Source of the DNA: Amaricoccus macauensis_A
GTDB lineage: Bacteria > Pseudomonadota > Alphaproteobacteria > Rhodobacterales > Rhodobacteraceae
Length of the DNA stretch: 64,000 nt
Assembly: GCF_049800915.1 (NCBI RefSeq)
Contig: NZ_JBNAFY010000006.1
Span: 124,001-188,000 of the forward strand
Direction of reading: 5' to 3'
The position numbers were made by a program, and so were the translations under genes. Positions 25,343-34,334 of the stretch are shown here, one piece after another. The notes beneath the pieces were generated by a model. That model saw only the letters and a list, made by a program, of their open reading frames with translations, did no database searches and was not told where the DNA came from. Numbering within the stretch: position 1 is the first letter of the stretch; the number at the start of each line of letters is the position of its first letter.

Positions 25343-25657
25343 TCAGTGCAGGCTCAGGAGCACCTCGATGTCGCGCTGGCCCAGCGGTTCCATCAGCGCG
25401 CGTTCCTCGGCATTGAGATGGGCGCCGCCAGCGATGTAGCTGCGCATCTGCCGCGCGATCTCGCTGGCCGACTGATAGTAGAGGTCGGGGTATTCCCGGC
25501 TCAGCTCCGTGATCAGCCGCTGGAGCAGCTTCTTCCGCTTTTCGGCGTCAAGGTCTTCCCGCTTTTCCTGCAACATTGCCCGGTGCGCTTTCCCGTCTAC
25601 TTCATCCTTTGACAAGATAGGGGGCGCGGACGCCGCGTCGAGGCCCCCTACGGGCAT
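25343..25657 (-). CDS. uncharacterised small protein
   Basis: An open frame of 104 codons. The C-terminal 75 residues (REDLDAEKRKKLLQRLITEL, then PDLYYQSASEIARQMRSYIA) look like a compact helical domain rich in charge, with codon use like its neighbours. The N-terminal part is low in complexity and may be untranslated; TTG or ATG codons at about residues 16 and 28 are other possible starts. I do not recognise a family. It is divergent from the next gene. Confidence 0.55.
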   Translation of the reverse strand: MPVGGLDAASAPPILSKDEVDGKAHRAMLQEKREDLDAEKRKKLLQRLITELSREYPDLYYQSASEIARQMRSYIAGGAHLNAEERALMEPLGQRDIEVLLSLH

Positions 25658-25696
25658 TCGGCGGGCAATCGACTGGCAGGGAAGGACAGGCGACGG

Positions 25697-26323
25697 ATGA
25701 TCGGGAGGTTCGCATCGCTTCTGGGGCGCGGTCGGTCAGCGGGGGAGCAGGAAGCGGGCACGGTTTCGGCCCCGGCTGTGCCCTTCGCCGAGCGGGTGCG
25801 GGCGCTCGACCGGGATCCCTACTTGATGGTCGCGGATGCGGACCTCAGGGTGATCTCGGTCTTCGACGATCTGAGATACGACCGGGCCGATCTGGACATT
25901 CTCACGGGGTCGATGCGGGCGCGCGCGCTGAAGCGCCTCGTGCCGCTGGGATTCCGGCAGGTTTCGGGCTCGGTGTTCGAGAACCGGGTGGAGGACATTC
26001 GCTTTCTGCTGCCGAAATTCCATGCGCTCGGAGCATCACCCTTCGACGCCACGCGCTACGCGACCCGGCGGGAGCAGGACTACTTCATCCTGACGCCGAC
26101 GCAGTGCGCCTGCCTGATGGTCGATAGCTATCCGGTGGAGGAGGCCGTGGACCGGATAAAGGCGCTGATCGTGCGGCACCCAATCAATCTCTACCGCATT
26201 CTCGATTTCCTGGAACGAAAGCCCGTGCATCAAACCTTCGAGGGGGCTATCGGCCATCTGAAGTTTGTCCAGCGCGAGGCAGTCGAGAGCGAGCCGCTGA
26301 AGAGCCGTCGCGCCCTGGGGTGA
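25697..26323 (+). CDS. uncharacterised protein
   Basis: A 208-residue soluble protein with no signal peptide or membrane segment. Residues about 35-200 (DPYLMVADADLRVISVFDDL, ATRYATRREQDYFILTPTQC, VRHPINLYRILDFLERKPVH) look like one folded domain with a good hydrophobic pattern. I do not recognise the family. It ends 12 bases before the stop of the convergent GlpR-like gene. Confidence 0.6.
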   Translation: MIGRFASLLGRGRSAGEQEAGTVSAPAVPFAERVRALDRDPYLMVADADLRVISVFDDLRYDRADLDILTGSMRARALKRLVPLGFRQVSGSVFENRVEDIRFLLPKFHALGASPFDATRYATRREQDYFILTPTQCACLMVDSYPVEEAVDRIKALIVRHPINLYRILDFLERKPVHQTFEGAIGHLKFVQREAVESEPLKSRRALG

Positions 26324-26335
26324 GCGTGCGCCGAT

Positions 26336-27115
26336 CTAGTAGAGCTGAGACGAATGCTCGACGGTGCGGACGAAGACATCGTTGTCGGCACAAAGCTGGG
26401 TGATGGTGCGGGGCGGGGCGATGTCGGTGAAGAAGCCGTTGAGTTCGGCCAGAGAGGCGATGCGCACGGGTGCGGCCATGCGGAACTTGGAGTTGTCCGC
26501 CACGAGGTAGCTCTTGCGGGCGTTCTTGATGATGGCCTGTGCCACCCGGACCTCGCGGAAATCATAGTCCAGCAGCGAGCCGTCGGGATCGACCGCCGCC
26601 GAGCCGATGATCGCGTAGTCCACCTTGAACTGGCCGATGAACTCGGCGGTCACTTCCCCAACCAGTGCCCCATCCGAGCGGCGCAGCATCCCGCCGGTGA
26701 CGATGACCTCGCAGTTGGGCGAGGTGGCGAGGATGTTGGCCACGTTGAGGTTGTTGGTGACCACCATCAGGTTCCGGTGCTTGAGGAGCGCGCGGGCCAC
26801 GGCTTCGGTCGTCGTGCCGATGTTCATGAAAATCGAGACGCCATCGGGGATCTGCTCGGCGACCATGCGCGCCATCATTTCCTTGGCGTCGGATGCCAGC
26901 GAGCGGCGATCCTCGTACCCCAGCGCGATGACACCCGAGGGTATCGTGGCGCCGCCATGGACACGGGTGAGCTGGCCGATGTCGCACAGCTCGGCCAGAT
27001 CCCGGCGGATGGTCTGGGCGGTCACGTTGAACTTCGCCGCCAGTCCCTCGACCGTGACCTTGCCTGACTCCCGCGCCATGGCCAGGATCTCGGAGTGACG
27101 GAAATTCTGCGCCAT
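26336..27115 (-). CDS. DeoR/GlpR-family transcriptional repressor
   Basis: A 259-residue DeoR-type repressor. The N-terminal helix-turn-helix (HSEILAMARESGKVTVEGLA, then FNVTAQTIRRDLAELC) is followed by the conserved RVHGGA segment and a sugar-phosphate-sensing domain with FMNIGTTTEAVARALL. Sequence features and length match the glycerol-3-phosphate repressor GlpR. No glp genes lie in the window; the nearest metabolic gene is gap, divergent and about 320 bases away, so control of gap is possible but unproven. The ATG has GAGGAC upstream. Confidence 0.85.
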   Translation of the reverse strand: MAQNFRHSEILAMARESGKVTVEGLAAKFNVTAQTIRRDLAELCDIGQLTRVHGGATIPSGVIALGYEDRRSLASDAKEMMARMVAEQIPDGVSIFMNIGTTTEAVARALLKHRNLMVVTNNLNVANILATSPNCEVIVTGGMLRRSDGALVGEVTAEFIGQFKVDYAIIGSAAVDPDGSLLDYDFREVRVAQAIIKNARKSYLVADNSKFRMAAPVRIASLAELNGFFTDIAPPRTITQLCADNDVFVRTVEHSSQLY

Positions 27116-27433
27116 ATGGGTAGGGTCCTCTTTTGGCTATTTAATCCGCGGTCCGGCCTGCTTGCAACAACTCGCATGGGTTCTGTCTTCGAACCACCGC
27201 CAGACCCGCGAAACCGGATCCGTCGAGCTCAAATCGCCCCTTGGCGTGTGCCATGGCTTGCAGGGACGCGGAAGGGGCGTTATCCCGAACAGGCTTAATT
27301 CACGAATGGCCCGATCCGGGACATCTCCCCGCGGGTTCCAGCGTGTAGGACGCAAATGCATTTCCTGCTGCAGGTCGGCAACGGGCCGGTCACTGCAGTC
27401 TGAGTAGACAGGCGTTATGGAAGGGGGAACTCA
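27116..27433. other. intergenic region upstream of gap
   Basis: 318 bases between the divergent GlpR-like gene and gap. I see a small hairpin, GGTTC/GAACC at 27178-27194, and the gap ribosome-binding site near 27423, but no convincing operator, promoter or small gene. Confidence 0.4.
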
Positions 27434-28435
27434 ATGGCAGTCAAGGTAGCCATCAACGGCTTCGGCCGCATCGGGCGGAACGTGCTGCGGGCGATCGTCG
27501 AATCGGGACGTGACGACATCGAGGTCGTGGCGATCAACGATCTCGGCCCCGTCGAAACCAACGCCCACCTGGTGCGCTACGACAGCGTGCACGGCAAGTT
27601 CCCGGGTACGGTGACAGTCGATGGCGACACGATCGACGTCGGTCGCGGTCCGATCAAGGTGACCGCCGAGCGCGATCCGAAGGCGCTTCCCTGGGGTGAC
27701 GTGGATATCGCGCTGGAGTGCACCGGCATCTTCACCGCCCGCGACAAGGCGGCCTTCCACCTCGAGAACGGCTCCAAGCGCGTGATCGTCTCGGCACCGG
27801 CCAGCGGCGCGGACAAGACCATCGTCTACGGCGTGAACCATGATGCGCTGACCAAGGACGACCTGGTGATCTCCAACGCGTCCTGCACCACGAACTGCCT
27901 CGCCCCTGTCGCCTATGTGCTCAACAACGCCATCGGGATCGAGAAGGGTTTCATGACCACGATCCACAGCTACACGGGCGACCAGCCGACGCTCGACACG
28001 ATGCACAAGGATCTCTACCGCGCCCGTGCCGCCGCACTTTCGATGATCCCGACCTCGACCGGTGCCGCGAAGGCCGTGGGCCTCGTGCTGCCAGAGCTCA
28101 ACGGCAAGCTTGACGGTGTCGCGATCCGCGTTCCCACCCCGAACGTTTCGGTCGTGGACTTCAAGTTCATCGCGAAGAAGTCGACCACCGTCGAAGAAAT
28201 CAACGCCGCGATCGAGGAAGCTGCGGAAGGCCCGCTCAAGGGCATCCTTGGCTACACCAAGGAAAAGAACGTCTCGACCGACTTCAACCACGACCCGCAT
28301 TCCTCCATGTTCCACATGGATCAGACCAAGGTCATGGACGGCACGCTTGTCCGCATCATGTCCTGGTATGACAACGAGTGGGGCTTCTCGAACCGCATGG
28401 CCGACACCTCGGTCGCCTTCGCGAAGCTGATCTGA
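27434..28435 (+). CDS. gap: glyceraldehyde-3-phosphate dehydrogenase, type I
   Basis: A 333-residue enzyme oxidising glyceraldehyde-3-phosphate with NAD to 1,3-bisphosphoglycerate in the cytoplasm. NAD binding is at VAINGFGRIGRNVLRA and the active site at SNASCTTNCLAPVAYV with the catalytic Cys; the C-terminal WYDNEWGFSNRM is also classical. AAGGGGGAA precedes the start. It appears to be a single-gene unit ending in a strong terminator. Confidence 0.97.
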   Translation: MAVKVAINGFGRIGRNVLRAIVESGRDDIEVVAINDLGPVETNAHLVRYDSVHGKFPGTVTVDGDTIDVGRGPIKVTAERDPKALPWGDVDIALECTGIFTARDKAAFHLENGSKRVIVSAPASGADKTIVYGVNHDALTKDDLVISNASCTTNCLAPVAYVLNNAIGIEKGFMTTIHSYTGDQPTLDTMHKDLYRARAAALSMIPTSTGAAKAVGLVLPELNGKLDGVAIRVPTPNVSVVDFKFIAKKSTTVEEINAAIEEAAEGPLKGILGYTKEKNVSTDFNHDPHSSMFHMDQTKVMDGTLVRIMSWYDNEWGFSNRMADTSVAFAKLI

Positions 28436-28470
28436 TCCCTGCCGGCCCATTGGCCGGAATCCAATGCTTC

Positions 28471-28504
28471 AAGGCCGCGCCGATTTCTCTGCGCGGCCTT
28501 TTTT
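28471..28504 (+). terminator. intrinsic terminator of gap
   Basis: AAGGCCGCGC and GCGCGGCCTT form a perfect ten-base stem with a ten-base loop, followed by TTTT. It begins 35 bases after the gap stop. Confidence 0.92.
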
Positions 28505-28700
28505 CGTGAGCGCAAGGCGGATGGAACGGCGGGAATGGCAGGGTGCAGGAATGGCCCCCGGCTGTTATACTTGCATCGAAGAACCATGTACCCGCGGCGC
28601 AACAATCTCGTGCTGCATTGCGATATGAGCATTTTTTGCTTACGCGAGCAATTGCTCAGGTATAGAGGGAGCCATCATAGAAAAGCAGGGGGATGGATGC

Positions 28701-30365
28701 ATGAAGCCACGGATACTCATTCTCGGCGGCGGGTTTGCCGGCATGTTTGCGGCCAAGGAACTCTCCAAGACCCTTGGGGATCGGGCCGACCTCGAGCTGA
28801 TCAACGGCACCAATCACTTCGTTTTTCAGCCGCTCCTGCCGGAGGTGGCTGCGGGTTCCATCACCACCCGTGACGCGATCGCGCCGCTGCGGCTGCTGCT
28901 GCCGAACGTCAAGATCCGTCAGGCGCAGATCTACGACGTGGACACCGAGAAGAAGATCGTGACCATCTTCCAAGGCCAGCAGCGGCGCTATACCGAGGTG
29001 AGCTATGATCATCTCGTGGTCTCGCTCGGCCAGGAGGTGGATCTCTCGCGTTTTCCGGGGCTGAGCGATCATGCGATCACCATGAAGAACGTGAGCGACG
29101 CCTTTCGGCTGCGCAATCACGTCATCGACAAGCTCGAACATGCGGACATCACCGCCATGCCGGAGGTCAAGCGCGAGTTGCTGACCTTCACGGTGATCGG
29201 CGCGGGCTTCTCGGGGATCGAGACCGTGGGCGAGATGAAGGAGCTGATCGACCGGTCGCTGAAATTCTATCCCAATATCGATCCGGGCGAGATCCGGGTG
29301 GTGGTGCTCGAATTCGCCGATCGAGTGCTGGCGGAACTGCCCGAGAGCCTGGCTCAATACGCGCATGGCGCGCTGGAGAAGCGCGGGATCGAGATCAAGC
29401 TCAAGACAGGTGTGGCGCGGGCGACGGGCACCTGTGTCGTTACCTCCGATGGCGAAAAGATCGGCACGCGCACCATCGTCGCCACGATCGGGAACGCCCC
29501 TGCCCCGCTTCTGGGCAAGATCGGCCTGGAGACGGCCCATGGGCGTCTTGCGGTGGATCGGACGCTCAAGGCACGCGGCGCGGAGAATGTCTGGTCGCTG
29601 GGAGACTGCGCGCTCATTCCCATGAAGGAGGACGCCAAGGACCGACGAGATTTCGCGCCACCCACGGCGCAGTTCGCCGTGCGCGAGGCCCGGTTGCTCG
29701 CCAAGAACCTTGCCGCCAGCATCAGCGGCGCCAATCTCGTGCCGTTCGACTACACGTCGAAAGGGTCTCTGGCCTCGCTCGGTGGGCGACGCGGTGTGGC
29801 GGAAGTCTACGGGATGCGGCTCACGGGGTTCGCGGCCTGGCTCCTCTGGAGGGCCTATTATCTCGGCTTCCTGCCGGGCTTCGGGACCAAGCTGCGCGTC
29901 CTGCTCAACTGGCTGAGCGACACCGTGCTCTCGCGCAACACCGTGCAGGTAAAGACCCATCTGCAGGGCGGGTCGGAATACGTTCATTACCTGGCGGGTG
30001 ACCGGATCTTCGAACGGGGCAGCAGGGCGGATGGCTTCTACACGGTGATCGAGGGAAAGGTGGAGCAGCGCATTCCCGGAGCAGACGGCGAGGAAATCGT
30101 GCGAGTTCTCGGACCGGGCGATCATTTCGGCGAACGAGTGCTGCTTGGCAGCGGCCTGCGGACCGGCACCGTGCGGGCCATCGAGGATACCAAGGTCATG
30201 GTATTGGCGGCCGATGACTTCCAGCGGCTCACGAGCGCCTTCCCGGCCCTGAAGGTCTATTTCGACAAGCATGTCGAAAAGATGACGCGGGTGCGTGCGT
30301 CCGGTGGCGAGACGGAAGTGAAGCCCGTGGAAACGCAGGGCGCCAGCGAAAAGAGCGCGGTCTAG
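28701..30365 (+). CDS. NDH-2-like FAD oxidoreductase fused to cyclic-nucleotide-binding domain
   Basis: A 554-residue fusion. Residues 1 to about 410 are a type II NADH dehydrogenase-like flavoprotein with the FAD site ILILGGGFAGMFAAKEL, the NAD(P)H site FTVIGAGFSGIETVGEM and WSLGDCALIP. Hydrophobic segments near 380-400 could attach it to the membrane. Residues about 425-540 form a CNMP-binding domain with the phosphate cassette FGERVLLGSGLRTGTVRA, where the key Glu and Arg are kept. It would pass electrons from NADH to quinone under cAMP- or cGMP-like control; the regulation is an inference. It has its own promoter region and converges with the peroxidase gene. Confidence 0.85.
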   Translation: MKPRILILGGGFAGMFAAKELSKTLGDRADLELINGTNHFVFQPLLPEVAAGSITTRDAIAPLRLLLPNVKIRQAQIYDVDTEKKIVTIFQGQQRRYTEVSYDHLVVSLGQEVDLSRFPGLSDHAITMKNVSDAFRLRNHVIDKLEHADITAMPEVKRELLTFTVIGAGFSGIETVGEMKELIDRSLKFYPNIDPGEIRVVVLEFADRVLAELPESLAQYAHGALEKRGIEIKLKTGVARATGTCVVTSDGEKIGTRTIVATIGNAPAPLLGKIGLETAHGRLAVDRTLKARGAENVWSLGDCALIPMKEDAKDRRDFAPPTAQFAVREARLLAKNLAASISGANLVPFDYTSKGSLASLGGRRGVAEVYGMRLTGFAAWLLWRAYYLGFLPGFGTKLRVLLNWLSDTVLSRNTVQVKTHLQGGSEYVHYLAGDRIFERGSRADGFYTVIEGKVEQRIPGADGEEIVRVLGPGDHFGERVLLGSGLRTGTVRAIEDTKVMVLAADDFQRLTSAFPALKVYFDKHVEKMTRVRASGGETEVKPVETQGASEKSAV

Positions 30366-30376
30366 ACCGGACCCGT

Positions 30377-30399
30377 TTCAGACGGGCTTGCCGTCTGAA
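30377..30399. terminator. hairpin between convergent genes
   Basis: TTCAGACGG and CCGTCTGAA form a perfect nine-base stem with a five-base loop, starting 12 bases after the oxidoreductase stop. No U-tract follows in either direction. Confidence 0.5.
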
Positions 30400-30422
30400 T
30401 GAGCGATAGGCAGGAGCATTCC

Positions 30423-30461
30423 GACGGCTTCGGGGCGGCGGCGCGTCGCCCCGAAGCCGTC
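30423..30461. terminator. 15-bp perfect hairpin between convergent genes
   Basis: GACGGCTTCGGGGCG (30423-30437) and CGCCCCGAAGCCGTC (30447-30461) are perfect reverse complements around a nine-base loop. It lies between the ends of the two convergent genes, 21 bases from the peroxidase stop. The lack of U-tracts is unusual for an intrinsic terminator; it may stop polymerase from both sides or protect mRNA 3' ends. Confidence 0.6.
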
Positions 30462-30481
30462 TCATCCTCTTGCCGGACCTC

Positions 30482-32449
30482 TCAGCGGCACTTCGCGGTC
30501 GAGCAATCCCCGAGCCGGGCCATCAGGATGTCGAGCGGCGGCATGACCGGGCTGTAGCTCGGGTGGAAGAAATCGGCGTAGAATTGCGGGAACGGGTAGC
30601 CGCTCTCGCACTCCGGATCCGAAAGTTCCTGGATCGCCTGCTCGACGCCTTCCCTTTCGGGCAGCTGGATCACAAGGGTTTCCTCGTCGCCCTGCGCAAA
30701 TTCCAGGCGGGTGATCCGCTCCGGAATCTCGGCGATGCCGCGCAGCTCCTTGCGGAGATCCTGCACCGTTTCCGGCCGGTTGCGCTGCCCGGTGGCCCAG
30801 TCCGTCACGAGCCGGCCCATTTCGACATGGTCGATGATCCGGATCGCCTCTTCATGCGAATCCGTATTTGCTACGCGATGGTCAAACATACTCTTCCCTC
30901 CTTCGGTATGCCGACTGCCTGCCCCCCCAGTATTCACGGCGTGCAGTCTTGCCCCATCTGCAAACCCGTAGTGGCTTTGCAGATATTCGATCATGGTGCC
31001 GATCTCCTCCGGCACTCGCCCTCCGAAGACGCGGCAGCGCAGCGCCTCGAAGGCATCGTTTCGTTCCGCGGGAACCAGTGCCGCGGATATCGTTTCGCCC
31101 ATGATCAGTGATCCGAGCGCGCCGAGGCTGCGCCCGCCCGCATCCGCTTCTGCCTCGAGCATGAGGAAGAGCGGCAGCGGGGGATCCTCGGCCAGTCTCT
31201 TGAGTTGCGCCCCCGCAAATCCCGCGTTCACGAGCCAGGATTTCAGCGCCCGCCGCCATACGGTGTCCTTTCCAGCAAAACGGCCCGCGACCAGTTCGGG
31301 ATGATGCTCCCGCGCCAGACGGGTGAGCGAGGCGACCGAACGGACACTTCCGCTCGATGCGGCGATGAGGTCATTCAGGACCAGGTATTCGGGCGTGCCC
31401 GCGCGCATCAGACCGCCCCAAGCGGCGAAGGCCCGTGGAACATGGGGCCCGATCGGCGCGGCCTGTTGCGGCGTGGAGCCCGCCACAGCGAAGAAGTTCG
31501 AGAAATCCGCAAGCCAGTCTTCGGTCAGCGGCATATCCGATGGGCGGCCCGTGCTGGTATGGCGCAGGATGTCCCGCAGCGACACCGCGCCACGCCGGGC
31601 GTTGATCCGGTAGCTGTCGCGCGGAATGCAATGGCGCAGCGGCGCGACCCCGGCCAGGAACTCCGGCGATGCGACCTGTCCGGCTTGTGCGCCCCAGGGT
31701 TCGAAATCGCGGCCCTCGAGTGCCTTGTAGACGACCGGCAGCATCCAGGCGCGGAGCAGGTCGCGGGTCAGGACGTCGCGATAGATGCTTCGGGTGATTC
31801 TGCGGGCGAACATGAAGGCCGGGCCGTAGGGATCGGCCCCAGGCTCTTCAACCGGAGATTGCTGCTTCTGAATCGCGACCAGTGTCGCGGCGATAGCATT
31901 GTGCAACATCACCCAGAGCGTTTGGGTCTGGCCCAGGAGCAAATTTGAATCGGACAGCGGGGAAGGAAACAGCGCGTCGCGGCCGGGATGGGCTCCCGTC
32001 AGTTCACGCTGCGGGCGGGTCATGCGCGGCAGATCCCTGTCCGCACCCCATGGCGGGGCGGTATCCGAAATCCGGGTCCGGTTGAGCAGCAGCAGGTAAC
32101 GCGGATTTCCCGGCGCGGCCGGACCCTGGTAATATTCCTGATCGACCAGCGGACCGTTGCCGTAGATCAGCGCGAGATCGAGGCGGTTTGCCCCGGTTGG
32201 CGTATCCTCGCCGGAAAACAGCAGATCATGGAAGGCGAATTGGGTGAGATAGGTGATGCCGGCGGGAATGGACGAGTCCCGTAAGGGGCGTGATGTACCT
32301 CCGATGGCTTCGGCAATGCGCCGGAGGCAGGCGTAGGCTCCGCCCTTTTCGTCGGGTCTGTCCGGGTTGATGAGAACAGCGCGCGCCATCTCTTCGGGGG
32401 AGGGATTTCCCCAGAGATTGGTCGGCCCGGCCTGCGTGTCAAATCTCAT
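30482..32449 (-). CDS. animal-type heme peroxidase family protein
   Basis: A 655-residue protein related to the peroxidase-cyclooxygenase superfamily. The distal heme region is ITYLTQFAFHDLLFS, matching the family's xxQFxxHDL motif. LLLGQTQTLWVMLHNAIA matches the helix before the Asn/Arg pair, FMFARRITRSIYRDVL follows, and the proximal His is probably in PLRHCIPRDSYRIN. No signal peptide is seen. Bacterial members oxidise halides or organic substrates with peroxide, and some are exported by type I systems. It is monocistronic and ends in ...DCSTAKCR. Confidence 0.8.
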   Translation of the reverse strand: MRFDTQAGPTNLWGNPSPEEMARAVLINPDRPDEKGGAYACLRRIAEAIGGTSRPLRDSSIPAGITYLTQFAFHDLLFSGEDTPTGANRLDLALIYGNGPLVDQEYYQGPAAPGNPRYLLLLNRTRISDTAPPWGADRDLPRMTRPQRELTGAHPGRDALFPSPLSDSNLLLGQTQTLWVMLHNAIAATLVAIQKQQSPVEEPGADPYGPAFMFARRITRSIYRDVLTRDLLRAWMLPVVYKALEGRDFEPWGAQAGQVASPEFLAGVAPLRHCIPRDSYRINARRGAVSLRDILRHTSTGRPSDMPLTEDWLADFSNFFAVAGSTPQQAAPIGPHVPRAFAAWGGLMRAGTPEYLVLNDLIAASSGSVRSVASLTRLAREHHPELVAGRFAGKDTVWRRALKSWLVNAGFAGAQLKRLAEDPPLPLFLMLEAEADAGGRSLGALGSLIMGETISAALVPAERNDAFEALRCRVFGGRVPEEIGTMIEYLQSHYGFADGARLHAVNTGGAGSRHTEGGKSMFDHRVANTDSHEEAIRIIDHVEMGRLVTDWATGQRNRPETVQDLRKELRGIAEIPERITRLEFAQGDEETLVIQLPEREGVEQAIQELSDPECESGYPFPQFYADFFHPSYSPVMPPLDILMARLGDCSTAKCR

Positions 32450-32671
32450 GTCTGCCCTGGGTTCTGCGGTGCGTTGAACGGTTAATTTTCAGATAAACAA
32501 AGTCAGCGTTACAGCAGCGTGACTCGCGTTCGCACGTGCGGGAGCGGCAGGTCTAATCGTATTACGCCTGACAGACCGCAGCCAGGGGCGTGACGGGCCG
32601 AGGCGGTTCACGTAACGGATGACGGGCCTTCCGAAACGCAGGACGGGTCTAGTTTTTCGGGTGCTACGCGA

Positions 32672-33349
32672 TCAGTTGGTAGAAATCACGAGATCGGCCA
32701 GCCACGCCTGCGCGGTGGTTCCGGTATCGTCACTGTCGGCGGAAACGGCGATTCCGACCAGCGGACCGGGTTCACGCCCGAAGGCACGACGAAAATCCCC
32801 GCGCAGGTCCGCCGTTTCGGAGATCCACCGTCCGGACGGACCCGCGGCCGGCTGAGCGACGATCATCTGGCCGCGACCGCGCATCCAGGGGCTCTGAATG
32901 ATGCTTCCGCGCGCATCGTCTCCGCCCCAGACATATATCAGTGCCCGGCCCCGGCGCATGGCTGCGCGCAGCGAGTCCGGGGGATTTTCCGCCGCGCGCG
33001 CATCATCCGCAAAGAGAAAGTAGAGGGCCAGCGAGCGGTCGTCCTCGCCACGGCGCGCCAGATCGGTTGCGGGTACGCCCGGTGCGACCTGCCAACTCCA
33101 GCTTGCGGTGGAACCGGCCGCGTAGTCAGAGCCAAGGGGTTTCCAGATCAGGGACACCGCACTCTTCGATGTTGCTCGAAGGGTCCCTGTTCCTTCCGCG
33201 ACGTAGTCGACCGGCACCTGGTTGCGGAAGGTCAGATCCTGCCAGCCGGATGCATCGAGGTTCGGGCCGAAGCTGACAGGCCCCAGCGCGAACGCGGGGG
33301 CGACGGCAAGGGCCAAGCCGGCGAGAAGGGGCGTGAGGAGACGTTTCAT
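32672..33349 (-). CDS. DUF3047 secreted protein
   Basis: About 225 residues. A signal peptide (MKRLLTPLLAGLALAVAPA) is followed by a DUF3047 domain with LTFRNQVPVDYVAEGTGTLR, SWSWQVAPGVPATDLARRGE and ALIYVWGGDD. The fold resembles a beta-sandwich; function is unknown. It is probably periplasmic. The ATG at 33349 begins the signal peptide and is preferred over an upstream in-frame start at 33382. Confidence 0.82.
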   Translation of the reverse strand: MKRLLTPLLAGLALAVAPAFALGPVSFGPNLDASGWQDLTFRNQVPVDYVAEGTGTLRATSKSAVSLIWKPLGSDYAAGSTASWSWQVAPGVPATDLARRGEDDRSLALYFLFADDARAAENPPDSLRAAMRRGRALIYVWGGDDARGSIIQSPWMRGRGQMIVAQPAAGPSGRWISETADLRGDFRRAFGREPGPLVGIAVSADSDDTGTTAQAWLADLVISTN

Positions 33350-33459
33350 GCCGGGTCTTTCTTGGAGCAACTGTCCCGCCATGAAATCGGCAAAACGCGG
33401 AAAACATCAAATCGCGTCCGATCACAAGGCCGCGTGCGGCGCAGTCGGCTTTGCGGAAG

Positions 33460-34332
33460 CTATCTCGTCCTGGCAGAGCGGATGATCGTGTAGACCCCGG
33501 CGGAGAGGATCATTGCCGTTCCCGCGATAGTCCAGGTATCGGGTCGCTCGCCGAAGATGCTGACGCCGATGATGCTCACGAAGACGAGCTGGAAATAGGC
33601 GAAGGGCTGGATCGCGCCGGCCTCGGAGTATTCGTAGGCCTTGATCATCAGGAAGTGGCCAAGCAGTCCCGCAAAGCTCAGGGAGAGCATGAGCGTCCAG
33701 TCGAGCCAGCCGTGGATCGGGTCCCAGAAGAACGGTCCGATGACCGTGACCGCCGCCGCGCCCGCAACCCCGGTATAGAAGAAGCTGGTGGCCGCACTGT
33801 CGGCCCGGCTGACGAAGCGGGTGAGAAGGGCATAGAGCGCGAACATCAGGGCCGCGACGAAGGGTATCAGCGCTACGGGACTGAAGACGCCGCCACCGGG
33901 GCGAAGGATGATGAGCACGCCGACAAGCCCGACAAGGATCGCCGCCGCCCGGCGCCAGCCGACGTATTCCCCCAGCACCGGCCCCGCGAGGGCCGCGACG
34001 AGCAGCGGGTAGACCGCGAAGATCGCATGGCTTTCGATCAAGCCCAGGGCGACGAACCCGATAACGATGACCATGATCTCGAACACCAGCAGCACGCCAC
34101 GCAGGATCTGCCACCGGAGCGCGCCGCTCCTCGCCACCTGCGCGAGACCGCCGGGCTGGCGCTTGAAGAAGAGGATCACGAAAGCACCGAAGACCCAGAA
34201 GCGGATCATCACCACCGTCATCACATGGTAGTGCTCGGCCAGATAACGCGACAGACCGTCCTGGATGGCGAAAACCGCCATGGCCAGGATCATGAGGATG
34301 ATCCCGAGCTTCGGATTGCTTGTCTGGGACAT
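33460..34332 (-). CDS. EamA/DMT-family transporter
   Basis: A 290-residue membrane protein with ten hydrophobic helices arranged as two EamA repeats (each of about five). The first repeat begins LGIILMILAMAVFAIQDGLS. Such drug/metabolite transporters export or import amino acids, nucleosides or amines; the substrate is unknown. The real start is the ATG at 34332 (MSQTSNPK); the longer open frame upstream is a shadow of mnmD. Its start is two bases from the mnmD stop, so the two are co-transcribed. Confidence 0.87.
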   Translation of the reverse strand: MSQTSNPKLGIILMILAMAVFAIQDGLSRYLAEHYHVMTVVMIRFWVFGAFVILFFKRQPGGLAQVARSGALRWQILRGVLLVFEIMVIVIGFVALGLIESHAIFAVYPLLVAALAGPVLGEYVGWRRAAAILVGLVGVLIILRPGGGVFSPVALIPFVAALMFALYALLTRFVSRADSAATSFFYTGVAGAAAVTVIGPFFWDPIHGWLDWTLMLSLSFAGLLGHFLMIKAYEYSEAGAIQPFAYFQLVFVSIIGVSIFGERPDTWTIAGTAMILSAGVYTIIRSARTR

Positions 34333-34334
34333 GG

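Noticed and set aside
28656..30272. 538-codon open frame on the minus strand
   Set aside because: It mirrors the NDH-2-like fusion gene, and its composition is His/Arg-rich as expected of a shadow frame.
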